NCBI GenBank assembly: GCA_013433145.1 | Contig: CM024170.1 | Coordinates: 9,063,366 to 9,127,365, forward strand | DNA: 64,000 bases | DNA from: Ascaris suum | Taxonomy: Eukaryota; Nematoda; Chromadorea; Rhabditida; Ascarididae | Direction: 5' to 3' | Shown here: positions 36,485 to 48,900 of the stretch, in pieces | Numbering within the stretch: the first letter of the stretch is position 1 | Layout: each line of letters opens with the position of its first letter | Position numbers and translations under genes: made by a program | Notes under the pieces: generated by a model | The model's database searches: none | The model's input: only the letters and a program-made list of their open reading frames with translations | What the model was told of the DNA's origin: nothing

Positions 36485-39400
36485 ATGTGTTCAAATGATA
36501 TACAGCCACTGCGTTCGCTCAAGGAACTATGGGAGTGGGATAGAAGCAAGGTCGATGACAACGTTATAGGAAAGGCACTCGACAACTATACTTCGTGCAG
36601 GAAACACGCCGAGACACTAGTATGTCACGATATGAAGGGAGGATATCTCCCTGAGGAAAGGTTGTTACCAGCAAATTTTATTGTATAATAAGTGAGCCGT
36701 TCGTATAGGACCTCTGTCTTTCTGTTGTTTGTCTGGTGGAATAGGTTTTATCTTCCAGTTGTGAGTGGTTCGTTCAGTCATTAAGTGGAGTAAAATTCTG
36801 CTCGGAGGGCATTTAATAGGCACTCATAGTAGATTCTGGTTGTGTTTAGGTGAAGGATCTCACTGGTGGAGAACACCGCTACAGGCCTTTGGTAGATATC
36901 TCATTAAAGTACAAAGTAACCCGAACGCAGTAAGTGACTTGGAAGCGTCTCTCTTGAATACTGATGAAATAAAGTTTATGCAACACTGATCGCTAGTTCG
37001 ATACCCTTAGTAGTACTTAGATCATTGTTGACGTCAGATGTGACATCAACGGCTATTCGCGATGCTTCAGCCAAAAATTGATCGGTCATATGTGGAAAAT
37101 AAACCTCTTGATTTTATCTAGAAGAAGCTTACGTTGCTTCACTCCTGGATGACGTGTAGGAATATATAGAAAACAAATGGATGGTTGAAAATGCAGTGGT
37201 AATGACCAAGGCATGTTCTCGACCATCCCTCCTACCAGAGAAAAGCGAAAGTGAAAAAACCACCTGCGCAAGGCGGCATTCGTCAGAACGCACTCTACGC
37301 TGGATGTGAAATCACCCTCTCCTCGATGGCCATGCGTAGAATTAAGGAGACACCCGAAGGGATGGGAGGGGTGCTTTCCCTATAAGTGCGGTATATCATC
37401 AATCAATTTTCTCGCACGAGAGTACAGCCTGCGAGATGGGCGAGGGTTATCCTGCTTCCACGAGGCTTCTCATCAGCATCCGCTACAGACGGTGCCTTTA
37501 GTAGCGTTGCCTCAGCGCCTATGAGTTTGCGAATAAGTTTCGTAATAGAAAGTGAACCACCTATACCGAGAATAGATTCTGCATAGACCGATGGTGGTAA
37601 TTTGGGAAAGATATGGAGAGTTGCACTGCAGTATGAACGGCTGTCAACTAACTATATCCTCTACGCCATATGTTGTGCTGCATTGGTGGTACATGGATGT
37701 GTTCGTATATTTCTCTCATCACTTCATCACCATTCCGCCGTTTGGATGGATCGATCAGGCTCATGCACATGGCGTCATTGTTTTAGGTGAGGATTGTTAA
37801 ACGCTCTAACAGCTGCTCATTATCAGGGTGGCGCATTTCATAGTTGTTTGCAGCTGAATGTTCAAGGACCCAATGTTTCGTTTTTTTGCGGTTTCTTGAC
37901 AGCGATACGTCCAGAGAAGGATGAAAGGGAGTTCGAGGTATCAAAATCGTCTTTAGGTCAGATTGGAATGAAAAGTTTTGAAATTTTTGTGAATTCTTCC
38001 TGGAGACGCATTTCTTTCATCGTAAAAATGCCAGCAGTTTGCCATTGCTGACAAGCTTTGAAATTTATTTGAGAGTTCCCTTTATCATTTCCATGCAGTC
38101 TCTAAATTCTCCCCGCCAGTTTTCAATTCAGGTTGTTGGTGGCGAGGTTACCTTTCCCCTCATTCGAACATCAGATCTTTGGTTATTTTGGACCGGAGAT
38201 TCCTATTTGCATTTTGGAGTGTGGATAATCCATTAGATTATGCAAAACAATAAGGCCGGTTCCTGAGGTGATTGGTACACAAAGTGACTTGGTGAGTGTT
38301 CACCGAAGTTGGAGTTTTCTCTTAACATGTATGCAATGTGGACATCAAACAGTGTATATCTTTATAGTTGATTCACACATATATTTCCTTTATTAATTTA
38401 TTCGATAAATATTTTTGTTCGTTGCAATTATTTTTTATTTGATCGCATACGCCGAATTCTCATCGCTCGACGATTAACATTAAAGCTTAGAGAGCGAGCT
38501 CATAAAGAGAGTCTAAGTTTGGCTTTCCACTAAAACCCGATATTCACCAGTTATTAGCGACATCACTGATCGCAGTTTTTTTCACCGTCTCCGCCATATT
38601 TGTTGCAGAGGGGTTTTTTATCTGCAAATTTTTCAGGAACCTTCATTACTGAATGGGAAACGGGTGCGGAAATATGCGCAGAGATGTTGAGTAGCGTTGA
38701 AAACGTGGAGAGGACAGTCTCGAAGTTGACTGAGATAGCAGTTCGCTGCAACTTTGAAGGATGGCTTGTTAACATCGAAAATGAAATCAAGGTTTGCAAT
38801 ATTCTTTCACTTCAGATTTTCTAAGTTTCTTTCGATCGACAAATTTCTGGTCAGTTTTCGTCTCCAGTTGATCAAATGACTGAGGCACAAGATTGCCGAC
38901 AAAGTAGTGAGATTTTATGAATTTCCCACTCTATATATTGATTGTTCCGGTTGTTGATTCGTTCGATTTTGTATTCATTAGTAAATTTCAACGAACACCC
39001 TAATTGTTTATCGACTATTTTTTATAAGTTGTTAAGTGATATGTGGATCGATCTTAAGGTCTCTCAGATCGATTTGCTGGCGAAGTTTCTATCTCTGCTC
39101 ACTGAACGTATGAGGAGTGCAGTAGGCAAATTGAGCAGAGTTATTTGGTACGACGCGGTCACTGCTGAGGGCAAATTGAAGTGGCAGAACGAGCTGAATG
39201 ATCGAAACGAGTATGTTGCGTTTCTGTTTATTTACTCATCGTTTAACTAGTGCATTGCGTTAGACGGCTGCTTGCGCTCCTCGGAAGGGAAGGAGGGGAT
39301 GGAGGAGGGAAAGAAATGAGCAGAATAACTGAGCCATGTCACTTGACTTTTTTCGAGTTCGTCGATTCTCTCTTTCGCTGAATCAACACGAACCAGGTAG

Positions 39401-42400
39401 CTAATTGATTAGTGTTTTAGAGAGAAGTTGAATATGTTAAATTTGTAATCGTCATCTGAAGACATGTCGAGGTTTTTCTAGTGAGAGGGATAGAGGCGAG
39501 GACTGTTATTAGCGAAACAAAGCAGTTATGGGTGATTAATGAGAAAGAGATAGGAGCTTCAAGTTCTGAGGTGAAATGAGGAGAAATCTTTTACGCAGCT
39601 TAACTAATTCTGTTTTTTGGGTTATTTCTGGTGAAAAAAAAAACCCGAAAACTCTAAGGGTGACTCGATTTTTGCTCGATGTTCCAATGTTATTATTGCT
39701 ATCATTTCATTGTTCGTGCAGGCATTGGGAAGTCGATTTGATGCAGAATTAGAGGACGACAAGAACGAAATGCAATTGTTGTAATATTACGTTTTGAGAT
39801 TTCACTTGCAAAATGTTTTGTTGTACCGCTTTATTGTTTCAAGAAATAGTGGTTATTTTGTTAGGGGGAAAGGGAGTGTGAAGGGGGAGGTCAGACTACG
39901 GATTCTACGTCTTCTCGGCCGCAAGCGGATCTAATTTATGACATTCATGGATGGCGCCCTCAAATTGGATTTATCTTTCAGGCGATGGTTTTCTTGTACG
40001 GATGGTATTTTCTTGAACTATGGTTGGGACCCGAAGCAGCTGTTTCAAAGCACAGAGCGTGCTGCGGAACGTCGCCATCGTGTTTACGTGGGTGTTGATT
40101 GCTTTGGTCGAGGATGCTATGGTATATAGAATTATTTAATAAGTGATATGGTATAGGCTATTAGACTAGTAAAGCAAATTCAATGACCACTGAATTCAGT
40201 GATTTAAGTAATTAATTCAGCGATAACTATGGCGTGTAGTTAATAAAGTTTATTGAATCAGTCCAGTGATAAGTTCGTTCGTGTCGTTTTTTCTGTGTGT
40301 CTGCCTTATTAAAGGTTGGGTACGATGCGGGGTGTGAAGTGTGTATTTTCTCTGCCTGTTGTTGAGATCACGGGTCCAACGTTCAATTGTACGTTTTTAT
40401 AGTCGGAGAGGTGAACTGCATTCGTTTGTGCTCTTACTTTTGAGCTCATTTTAGTTCGGGATATTACAATGCATGTTTTTTCGTTTTTCTTATTACTTCC
40501 TCATTCTGCTTGCTGTTATACGCTTCTCTTAATCTTCTATGTTATGCGTGATTCAAGGGTTTTAGTTGAGGGAGGAATACAAAAGGAACGAGGTTATTGA
40601 GGTAAGCAACTTCCCTTTTGCGAAGAAATCGTTTAGTTTCATTCACCTACCGTATTACCATTTTATAACGACATCAACACAATAAACCGATGATATGCTT
40701 GGATTAGTCTTTTTATGATGTGGTTATGCCTTTGAAGCTGATCGTTGATGTAATCTTTGTTTTATTTAAGGAGGTGGTGGATGGAATTGCTATGAGGCGT
40801 TTTCACAAATACGCAGAAATGATCTGTCGGTGGCGTTATTCGCGCCGGGATGGGTAGCCGAAACGCTCGCATACAGTGATATCATAGTCAACTCGTTGAG
40901 GTTCGTTGCTTCTCGTCAACACTCATGTTTATCTCTTGTAAAGTGCACGCTCCTTAATCCTTTGCGTCAAACAAGGCGGGTTTTCATTTTGGAGATAATT
41001 CTCGCAGCAGTGTTGGTTATTAGTTTTAACTGTTGTGATCTTGAGAGTTAGCAGCCTGAGAGGATATTTGATGGGAGTTTCAACTGATCCCTCTCCGAAA
41101 GAGTCATTTAAAATGTTTATGATATAAAAGTGCTGTTTACAAGACGCTAAGAAAGCAGTGCGGAGGAATACCTGCGTAGTTACGCAGGTTAAACGCGTCT
41201 AGCATCCAAATATCGCAAATTTAGCTACAAAATAGTGGCTGCTTTCTTTAAAAGTATATAAATACTAGGCGCCGATGCATAGTAGAAGCAACTGCTTTCA
41301 CATCAAGCCCGGACCCCAAAACGATCCCAATTTTTTAGCTGATCAGTTGGCGAACTGTAGTGGGTCATACTGGAGCAGTAAAATTGCAGTGAAGTGGAAA
41401 AACTACTAGGGATAGTCTTATTTCAGTGACATGTAACTGATAAGTTTCGGTTCGGCTGAAATTCTTCCGAAAGCGCCGAAAAATATCTGCAGTAACAGCG
41501 AGTCCTCGGATAATCCGTCTTTAAAACTTTCAAGACTCTTGATCCTTTGCAGTTTGTTTACTATCGCTTTGCGTTTAAATTGCTCAAATCGTTCGCTAAG
41601 CTTGGGAAGAGAGGAGGGGGGACTTTTTTATCCGCAATTGAATTCAATATTGAGAAAGATTCACATAATACAGCAAAAATGGAGAACTGTGAAAAACAGA
41701 GTAAAAGTAGTAGCGAAACGAAGACAGTCCAGCCGCCGTATTGGCAACGCTCGGTTCTTCTCTCTATTCGCCAATTTTGTTAATTTTGCTGCATTTAAGG
41801 GTTAATTCTCACATAACACTGCCATCTTTATTTCCCTACGTAAAAATCAACCGTACCTTCGGTGTGTAATTTGCTTACTTATTGAAGATGCTCTAATGCG
41901 ATGAAACTCTTCGTGGAGATATTCCAAATTCTCTTTGCTGCAGGTTTTGGGATCGTCTTAACACTTTCGTTTATGCCCATCCTATCACATCATTACCTAT
42001 CGAGACGAATTTTTCCATTGGATTTCATGAAAGCGAAGGAAATTATAAGGTAAGTGGGAAAGAATGTTTGCAGCGAACAATATTTTTATTGTCGTACCTT
42101 GTGGTTTCGCTGAATATCAAAGCCAATGTAAGCGATGTTTCGATTTCTAAAGCTGCCGTTAACGAACAGCACATGAATTCGGCACTATAATGAACCTTCT
42201 ATATTATTGTTATGGCATTCCGATACCGTCGAATGTATTCTTTCTTTATTATTTCTTTTTAGTGCTACAGCCTTTCGAGTGCAGCACTTCAGCCCCATTA
42301 TTTGTCAAATGGCGCCTTTCCCCGAACAACTGGCTCTTCGTTGGTGTTGCCTGGTCGAGCCACCTACAAGTATGTATATCATAATTGGTTCATTTTTGTG

Positions 42401-43634
42401 GTTGGGATACATGTTGTATGATTAGAAAGGTTTTTATATTGCCATCATGTTTCATTCACAAATTGCTTATGTAGGTGGACTGAGAGTCAGCGAAACCGAA
42501 TAAGAATTCGATGAGGCTAGAGGTAAATGTCGGTATGGGTACGAAACGAAGTGCTAAGCAAGGATGACGACAAATTCAGCATTTCACTTCACAATTTTAT
42601 AGAAGGTGTAGTGCCTTCAGCAGGTACCTGAGTTGATGAAGTTGCTCTCCATATACCTCTAGTTTCAGCGTCGGAGGGTGTTGACATATAACGATTGTTT
42701 GTATATTTTCTGCACGCCTCTATTATGTTAGTGAAACCGATTTATGAGGTGTTGCTTAGTGAGGCGAATGATGGAGTTTTTTCGGCAGTCAAACATTGTC
42801 GTATTTGCGTTCATTGCTGATACTGAGTTGGGTAATGAAAAGGAGGAGAACTGTCCATTAAAACCGAGAGCGTCCTTTCTTTGCAAGTGCAGCTTTTCCT
42901 AGAAGCAGATAAATATTGGGCACATGCCTCCTCAAATTTTAATGTAAAGCTGGGCACCCTTCTCTCCCCTCATCGCAATTTCGAATGCACTTTCTGCTCC
43001 AACCCGTATGAATGTCATGTTTAGTTTGTTTACGCGCTACTTTCTGCCTCTCCTTCGATACAAAATCCTGCCTCTCAGAACGCTGTGCGGAAGCAAGCTT
43101 AATAAATGTTCCCGCCGTCCTTCTTTCCGCTTTTTCTTTTTCAAAGAACTTTCTACTGTTTCACCGTTGTTTTGAGGGGCCTTCATTTTTTCCTTATTTT
43201 TTGCTTACTGCGTTGTTCTTCTTCAAATTTCCTTGCACTTCCTAAAAGCCTGTGCGCAGGATCTCCATACAGAGAAAGCGGAAGGGGGCGGGTGGGGGAT
43301 AGAGAGCTTGTTCGTTGCCATTGTATAGTTGAATGTGAAATCTTTAAGTGCAAAACTGCGCGTTTGAAGGCTTTTTGAAACGGATCTCGTTCTGAAGGGA
43401 CACTTCACGATAACCGTGGATGCGGACGCGTCGCTGCAACTTGTGGTATGGAAGGAGGGTACGGAACGAGACCTCCCAACAGAGATCAGGAAGAAGGAAA
43501 ACGAGGCAGTAGATGTATGGGATGTTGAATTCCAAAACGAACGTATCCGTGCCATTGGACTTGCATGCGACCAAGTTGTCATTGTACGCTCATTCTCTAT
43601 GAAGCAAACATCGCCCATATCAACGCGAAAATAA
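36485..43634 (+). CDS. Cytosolic endo-beta-N-acetylglucosaminidase (GH85)
   Basis: ENGASE cleaves the chitobiose core of free N-glycans in the cytosol. Nine exons join in phase: 36485-36660, 37632-37786, 38637-38791, 39068-39210, 39982-40121, 40771-40900, 41944-42049, 42263-42369 and 43370-43634, giving about 458 residues. GH85 landmarks in order: LVCHDMKGGYL; MDVFVYFSHHFITIPPFGW; GTFITEWETG; GWLVNIENE, holding the catalytic Asn and Glu (N-x-E); VIWYDAVTAEGKLKWQNEL; VYVGVDCFGRG; and SVALFAPGW. A C-terminal beta domain follows (GSSLVLPGRATY onward). Both catalytic residues are kept, so an active enzyme is expected. No signal peptide is present, as in the cytosolic family. The exon 9 acceptor (TTTGAAG) is weak; the phase and the following LFETDLVLKG support it. 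Probably co-transcribed with the small gene upstream and convergent with rabn-5. Confidence 0.95.
41170..41189. repeat. 20-bp near-perfect palindrome
   Basis: ACCTGCGTA-GT-TACGCAGGT: two 9-bp perfect arms around a two-base centre, in eng-1 intron 6. It could be a binding site for a dimeric protein or an element end. No partner copy was found. Confidence 0.6.
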
Positions 43635-45585
43635 TATATCAATGAGTGGTGATGAGATCTTTTGATACCACGGTACTCGTCGGGTTAGTTCTGTTAATGT
43701 CACTATTTCAGGAATTTCGGTCTCCTTTTTTTGCACGTCTGATGTTTTTGATGCTTGCCTGTTGTTTCGTCATCTGCAAAACATGCAATATGCACCAACT
43801 GGACATTGTGCGTCTTAGTGCTGGCAACAGGCCTTGTGATACGTATAGGTACAAAAACGGGGGAATTATGCACCACGTCGAGGCATTCAAACTTGATGAA
43901 AACGTGGAAGGGAACATGCGAAATGAAGTGATCGTCGATTCAGAATGATCTGTGGCTAAAAAGAAGTGCTCAGAATGTTGAGACAACCATTTCATGGAGA
44001 ATGCGAAATTGGATTCCTGGACTGCATTATCTTTTATCTAAACCAAATTGAGTTTAAGCTCTATTCTTTCCCTCAGCAAAAGTGAGAACTCGACTAGGAT
44101 TTTTCCTTCCCTAAGGATCGCCTCTAATAATTTAGCCCGCTTAATTCGAAATAGAAAATGCAAAGCCGTAAAATGGTTTATCCTTCATCAAGTAACGCTT
44201 CTGAGTGGTAACAGCGGTTGGAATCAATAAGAACGAAGTGACAAGGGCATACTCGATAGCTGTTGCAATTTTCGAATTTGAAGACTGCCGGCATAGTGAC
44301 TGCTTTCCAATATGGCTCTTCCGCGATTGCAGTGAAACTCTACAATTGCTATAGAAGATTGATGGAATTTATTAACGACTGAGATGAGCCATTCCAAAAG
44401 TATATGCACCTCCTCAAGTTAGACAGTGATTCGCAAACTGTGCCTGCTGCTCTGTTTTATCGGTTTTTAATGTTTTCTACTATTAACTTATGTTTGTGCT
44501 GCGAACATTTTGCCTGCTCGCCGACTTAAAACAATCGGAAACGATGTTCGTTCATCTTCAGTGAAGAGGTTCGTAGACGGTTTATATCTACTAAAAGCAG
44601 AATTTCACATAAATCATATGACCGACGACACGCACCATGGTTTGTGAGCGAACCCTAAAAAAGATGCCAGGGAGGACCATCCGCGAGTCATGCGAAACTT
44701 CGCGCCGTTAGGGCAGTTATGCTTAACTTGTCACAAAACGACATGACAATTGCAAAGCTAGAAGATTGACATGCTTATAAGCAGCATAAAAGCAAAAACG
44801 CCAAAGGTTGATCTTAGGAGAAGCCAGTGGTCTGCTTAATCTTCTTTCCTTAAATTCCGAACTTTGTACCAGCAGAAAATCTTGCCGCAGGCGTTTGCAA
44901 CGGTTCCTACCCCCCCCCCCCTCCCCCATGCTGCTACCATTAACACAACATCACTCCTGTTTTATTAGAGTGAAATGCGAGCTAATTATACAGGTCGTTG
45001 CGAAACATGACATGGAAGTCATGTAATCGGATCCACAGGATCCGGCTATATCTTTTTGTATTATATTTCGTTTTAAAAGCCGAACGTTTAATTTGCTGTC
45101 CGAGATTAATCCATCGTTATCTACCTTTGTGGTGAAAATGTGGAAAGCTGGGAAGGTGATGCAAAAGAAGCAGTTTCATTGTCGGTGTTCCACTATGGTG
45201 ACCCCTATTTTATAAAAATGAACACCGAAATTCATCGATCGGCCGTCTAACCTCACTGAGAAGCCTACTAGCCTACTTTCTCATGAAGGTTGCACCGCAA
45301 TAAGGGAACAGATATTTTCAAAATGCAGTGGGTGTATGTCGTCGAACAGTATAAACACTCATGGCTAATGCCTTGCTTATAATTACATGCATCGCTAGCC
45401 GACGGAATCTTCGAGGAAACGATGACACTGAGGGCGACATCAATCACATTTACATACTTGCTGACTACCATCGGTCTCGATCTTCACAGAGGATCTTTAT
45501 CTGAATGCGAGAAAAACGGCGCCGAATCCCTGAAAAAAATTCCTTGCGTTATAAAAACGACATGACGCTTTTTTCATTTTCAAAC
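43635..45585. other. Intergenic between convergent eng-1 and rabn-5
   Basis: Contains 3' UTRs of both genes, with no clear AATAAA on either strand close to the stops. Short open frames at 43646-43948 and on the minus strand show no domain. It includes a C12 tract at 44910-44921. Confidence 0.4.
44910..44921. repeat. Poly-C tract (12)
   Basis: Run of 12 C followed by T and five more C, in the eng-1/rabn-5 convergent interval. One of seven such tracts in the right half of the window. Confidence 0.95.
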
Positions 45586-45924
45586 TCATAGAGGTAAGAA
45601 AAGGTGTTTTGATGGGTTGGTATCACCAATAACATGTCTGTATACACAGGGTGTACATGCAAACGTATTTCTTAAGTACGAACAAAGTTTCGCTGTAATA
45701 TAGGACCGACCAAGGACAAGAACAAACCTGATAAGTAGCGTGTGACATACTTTGCACACCTTAGCGAGCCTGCCATGTGGTCCGGCAGGTACCTTCCAAG
45801 TGAGGCATTGTGCACAGAATATCTTACCGCAGTGCTGACAATGCACTTTGGCACTATTCTTTGTAAAATTGGAATGACATTGATTGCATACATGCACATC
45901 ATCGTTGAACTGCCAACGCACTTC
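45586..45924 (-). CDS. FYVE-type zinc-finger exons of rabn-5
   Basis: C-terminal module of the rabaptin gene, listed separately because it decides membrane binding. All eight zinc-ligand cysteines are kept at FYVE spacing, starting EVRWQFNDDVHVCNQC. The basic R(R/K)HHCR patch that binds PI3P in classical FYVE domains is replaced by NSAKVHCQHC, the N-terminal WxxD reads WQFN, and RVC reads KVC. The finger probably still folds but should bind PI3P poorly. It is a rabaptin feature lost in vertebrates, whose rabaptins end at the coiled coil. Confidence 0.85.
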   Translation of the reverse strand, partial: EVRWQFNDDVHVCNQCHSNFTKNSAKVHCQHCGKIFCAQCLTWKVPAGPHGRLAKVCKVCHTLLIRFVLVLGRSYITAKLCSYLRNTFACTPCVYRHVIGDTNPSKHLFLPL

Positions 45925-48900
45925 CTGTAATATGTATTGAATAATTTGCAGCCACCATCAAGTGGTTTCAGATCTTTCGGAATTTATTTATCAAGAAGTA
46001 TAGGAAGTGATTTTTATTTACTCCCATTTAAAGACGTCCTTTTTCTTGCCACGGTCGCATCGTAAGAATAATGCTCTACTCCAATGTGACCATCAAAACA
46101 AACACGACATTTCTTAACGGGCCTTTCTGCACTTTTTCAAGAAACCCTCCCAGCAGCTCTCCCACATTTTGTTGCCACCGACCAACGGCATCTATAAAAT
46201 TTCTGTGCCAAGAGAAAAGCAGCAGAAGTCATATTGGTTGAAACATCAGAGGAAAAGAACGATGAAAAGACTAAATGCACTTTTATCAGCTGGATAATCC
46301 TTTTAATGAATAACCAGCGAAACAGAAATTCTCCAAACATTTGCCAATAAAAAGTTCTGAGAGAATCTTTAAAACTCATGGAAGAAAGAAGTTACTGAGA
46401 CTCGGGGATGGCTCTCGGGGAGCATAGGAGAAGGGAATTGGGAAACAATTAAGCCATATCGCCATCTTTCTTTACCTGCATTTTGCTTCAGCATCTTTAT
46501 ATAAAGCGGTAGAAGTAATCTCTATGCGTGCACTTGGCCCTTCTGCGCCGTAATGTCGAGCGGCTAAAGATCGACGCAGAGGACGAAAAAATGAATGACC
46601 GCAGGTAAATGAAAGGGACGAAGAGCAAGCACTCAAGACTTTTCAATAACGTTGTTTCATTGGCATACTAACAAAGCGGTATCACACCTGTTCTGCTTGT
46701 CGAATCTTTTCAAGTTCAATTTGCAGATTCTGCGACAGTTTAACGAAATCTTTTTGTACAGCCTCTGAAGTGTCTAGTTCCTGCTGTAGCGCTGTGCACC
46801 TGAAATTGGTTCACTAAGCACCATCCAATATTTGACACTTCCAGCATTCGAATCGACGATACCTAAGTGTGCGCAGATTTTCTCATCAATGATATATAGG
46901 CATAAGTGTCACATTCATACAAACAACAATGTTAATTCATCGGTGGAACAGAACTGGAAAATGACATCCCTCAACATTTACACTCCCTAACACTCAATAA
47001 TATTAAAAGCTGCAATATGCTTGCATGTCCGAGCAGGCGTGCAAGTATTAAACTGTATCCACTGATTCTTATGACGTATCTCTTCACATGTGATGTTTGA
47101 CGAAGCGTTAAAAGTGTGCAATCCAAAGAAACCTCGATATTCAGGGATTCGAAGAAAATAATGGCAAGGAAACGGCAATGAATATTTCGGCAAGTTCTTT
47201 TTTCATCGCTAGTGATAATCGCCAAGCTAATTACCTAGTACACTACAGAAAGTACTCTCAGAAGAAAAACCTTGAGAGAACGTAACGGGCAAGAAATTGC
47301 ACAAGGTTTTCTTTCGCATATTATTCGTTGAATTATCGCGGAAGGGAATGGATGCATGTTTCATGGTCGTTCATCCTCCTCTCCCCACCCCCCCCCCCCC
47401 GTTTATTTCCCGTCGCACATACCTGCGATATTCAAAGAAAAGACAAACACTAAGTCTCCTCTGATAGGGTAGAGATGAAGGGGGACGTAGTTAACGGCGT
47501 GTAGGCAAAAAAAGTGTGAGAACCAACTTTTGCTTATATGCAGCAAGGGTCATTTCGAGATCGGCTCGTTCCTTTTGCATCGACTTCACCTGCTTCTCGA
47601 GCTCTTCAATAACCGCCTGGTACTCGATTATTCGCTTATCCATCTCCTCCATTTTATGTGACGCATCATGAAGCGTACTTAACTGCAACAGCGACAAGTT
47701 GGTACACGACAAGCAAATGGCATTAACACAAGAAGGATATCAGAAGATCACCGACTGCAGAAACAGGAGGAAGATAAGGAGATAGAGAAGGAAGTGAAGG
47801 CCATGAAAGCCTCTGTGCAATAATAATATCTGTCGTGGAAGCATTGAAACAAATGTTACTGCTACTGATAAAATTGACCGTTCATTGCTTCAGGATCGAA
47901 CCAAATCTCATGACATCAATTTCCTTATTCGATCTTTCAGCGCTATAATTTGGATGTTCCTTGCTGCAACATTGAAACTTGTTCACATGGTCTAACCATG
48001 AACCTAACAGTGTACCACAGGCAGCGTCATATTCCCTAGACGCCTTCAAAAAATCCTAGTTCCTTAAACCAGTGAAAACTAAAACATCACTAAACGGAAA
48101 GCTTTAACTTCACCTCACTCCTCGCAAGTCCGAGCTCCTCGCTGACCCCATTGACTTGCTCCGTGAGTGCATGTTCAAGTCGGTGCTTTTCTATTTCGTC
48201 CTCTCTTCTCTGCACTTGCAGCATTGTTATTTCGTCCCGTAATACGGCTTCCTGTAAAATCATTCACCTGTTCACCCGCTGCAACATGTGGGCAAAGAGT
48301 AAAACGATGCTCATTCAACAAATCACAAGTTTCACAAGTAATGAGGAGGGAAAATGGGGGAAGTGGGAAAGAACTAGCTACAGGCATATTCTAGCAGGCA
48401 TCCTTTACTATCTATGGAAATATGTTTCAGTATCGTTCAAGATGATGCTGAAAATAAGTACCCACTATCGCTCACTAAAATATGCAACACCACTTTCATC
48501 GAAGGCCAACAATATGAGTGAAACCTCAAGCTCACTCCTCCATCATCATGAATTCCAATTTGCCTCAAAAAATGTCATTAACTACTATAATGGAAACGAC
48601 AAAAAAATATAACAAAATGTCAAACACTAATGGAATCGGCAAAAGATTAGTTAAAAAAAGGAAACGAACGTTATGTTCTTTAGCAGCTCGCGTTTCGATG
48701 AGTTCTTCTCTCAACTGAAGGCACAGAAACTGCAACTGATCCACATCGGCAGGTAGTTCTATCGCCTGAGCTTGCATCTCTGTTGCACACTTCCGATTTG
48801 CCCCCAATAACTTCTGAAATTTAAAACTCTCATGTAACTCCATTCGAAAATATCTGCATTAAAATTATTAGAGGATTTGAAGGAAAGAAAAACTTTTGAC

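Noticed and set aside
43646..43948. Plus-strand 100-codon frame after eng-1
   Set aside because: Lies just after the eng-1 stop, overlaps minus-strand frames of similar length, and shows no recognisable domain.
48151..48612. Plus-strand 153-codon frame
   Set aside because: Antisense to rabn-5 exon 7 and its flanking introns; the minus-strand coiled-coil exon is supported by phase and by the rabaptin alignment.
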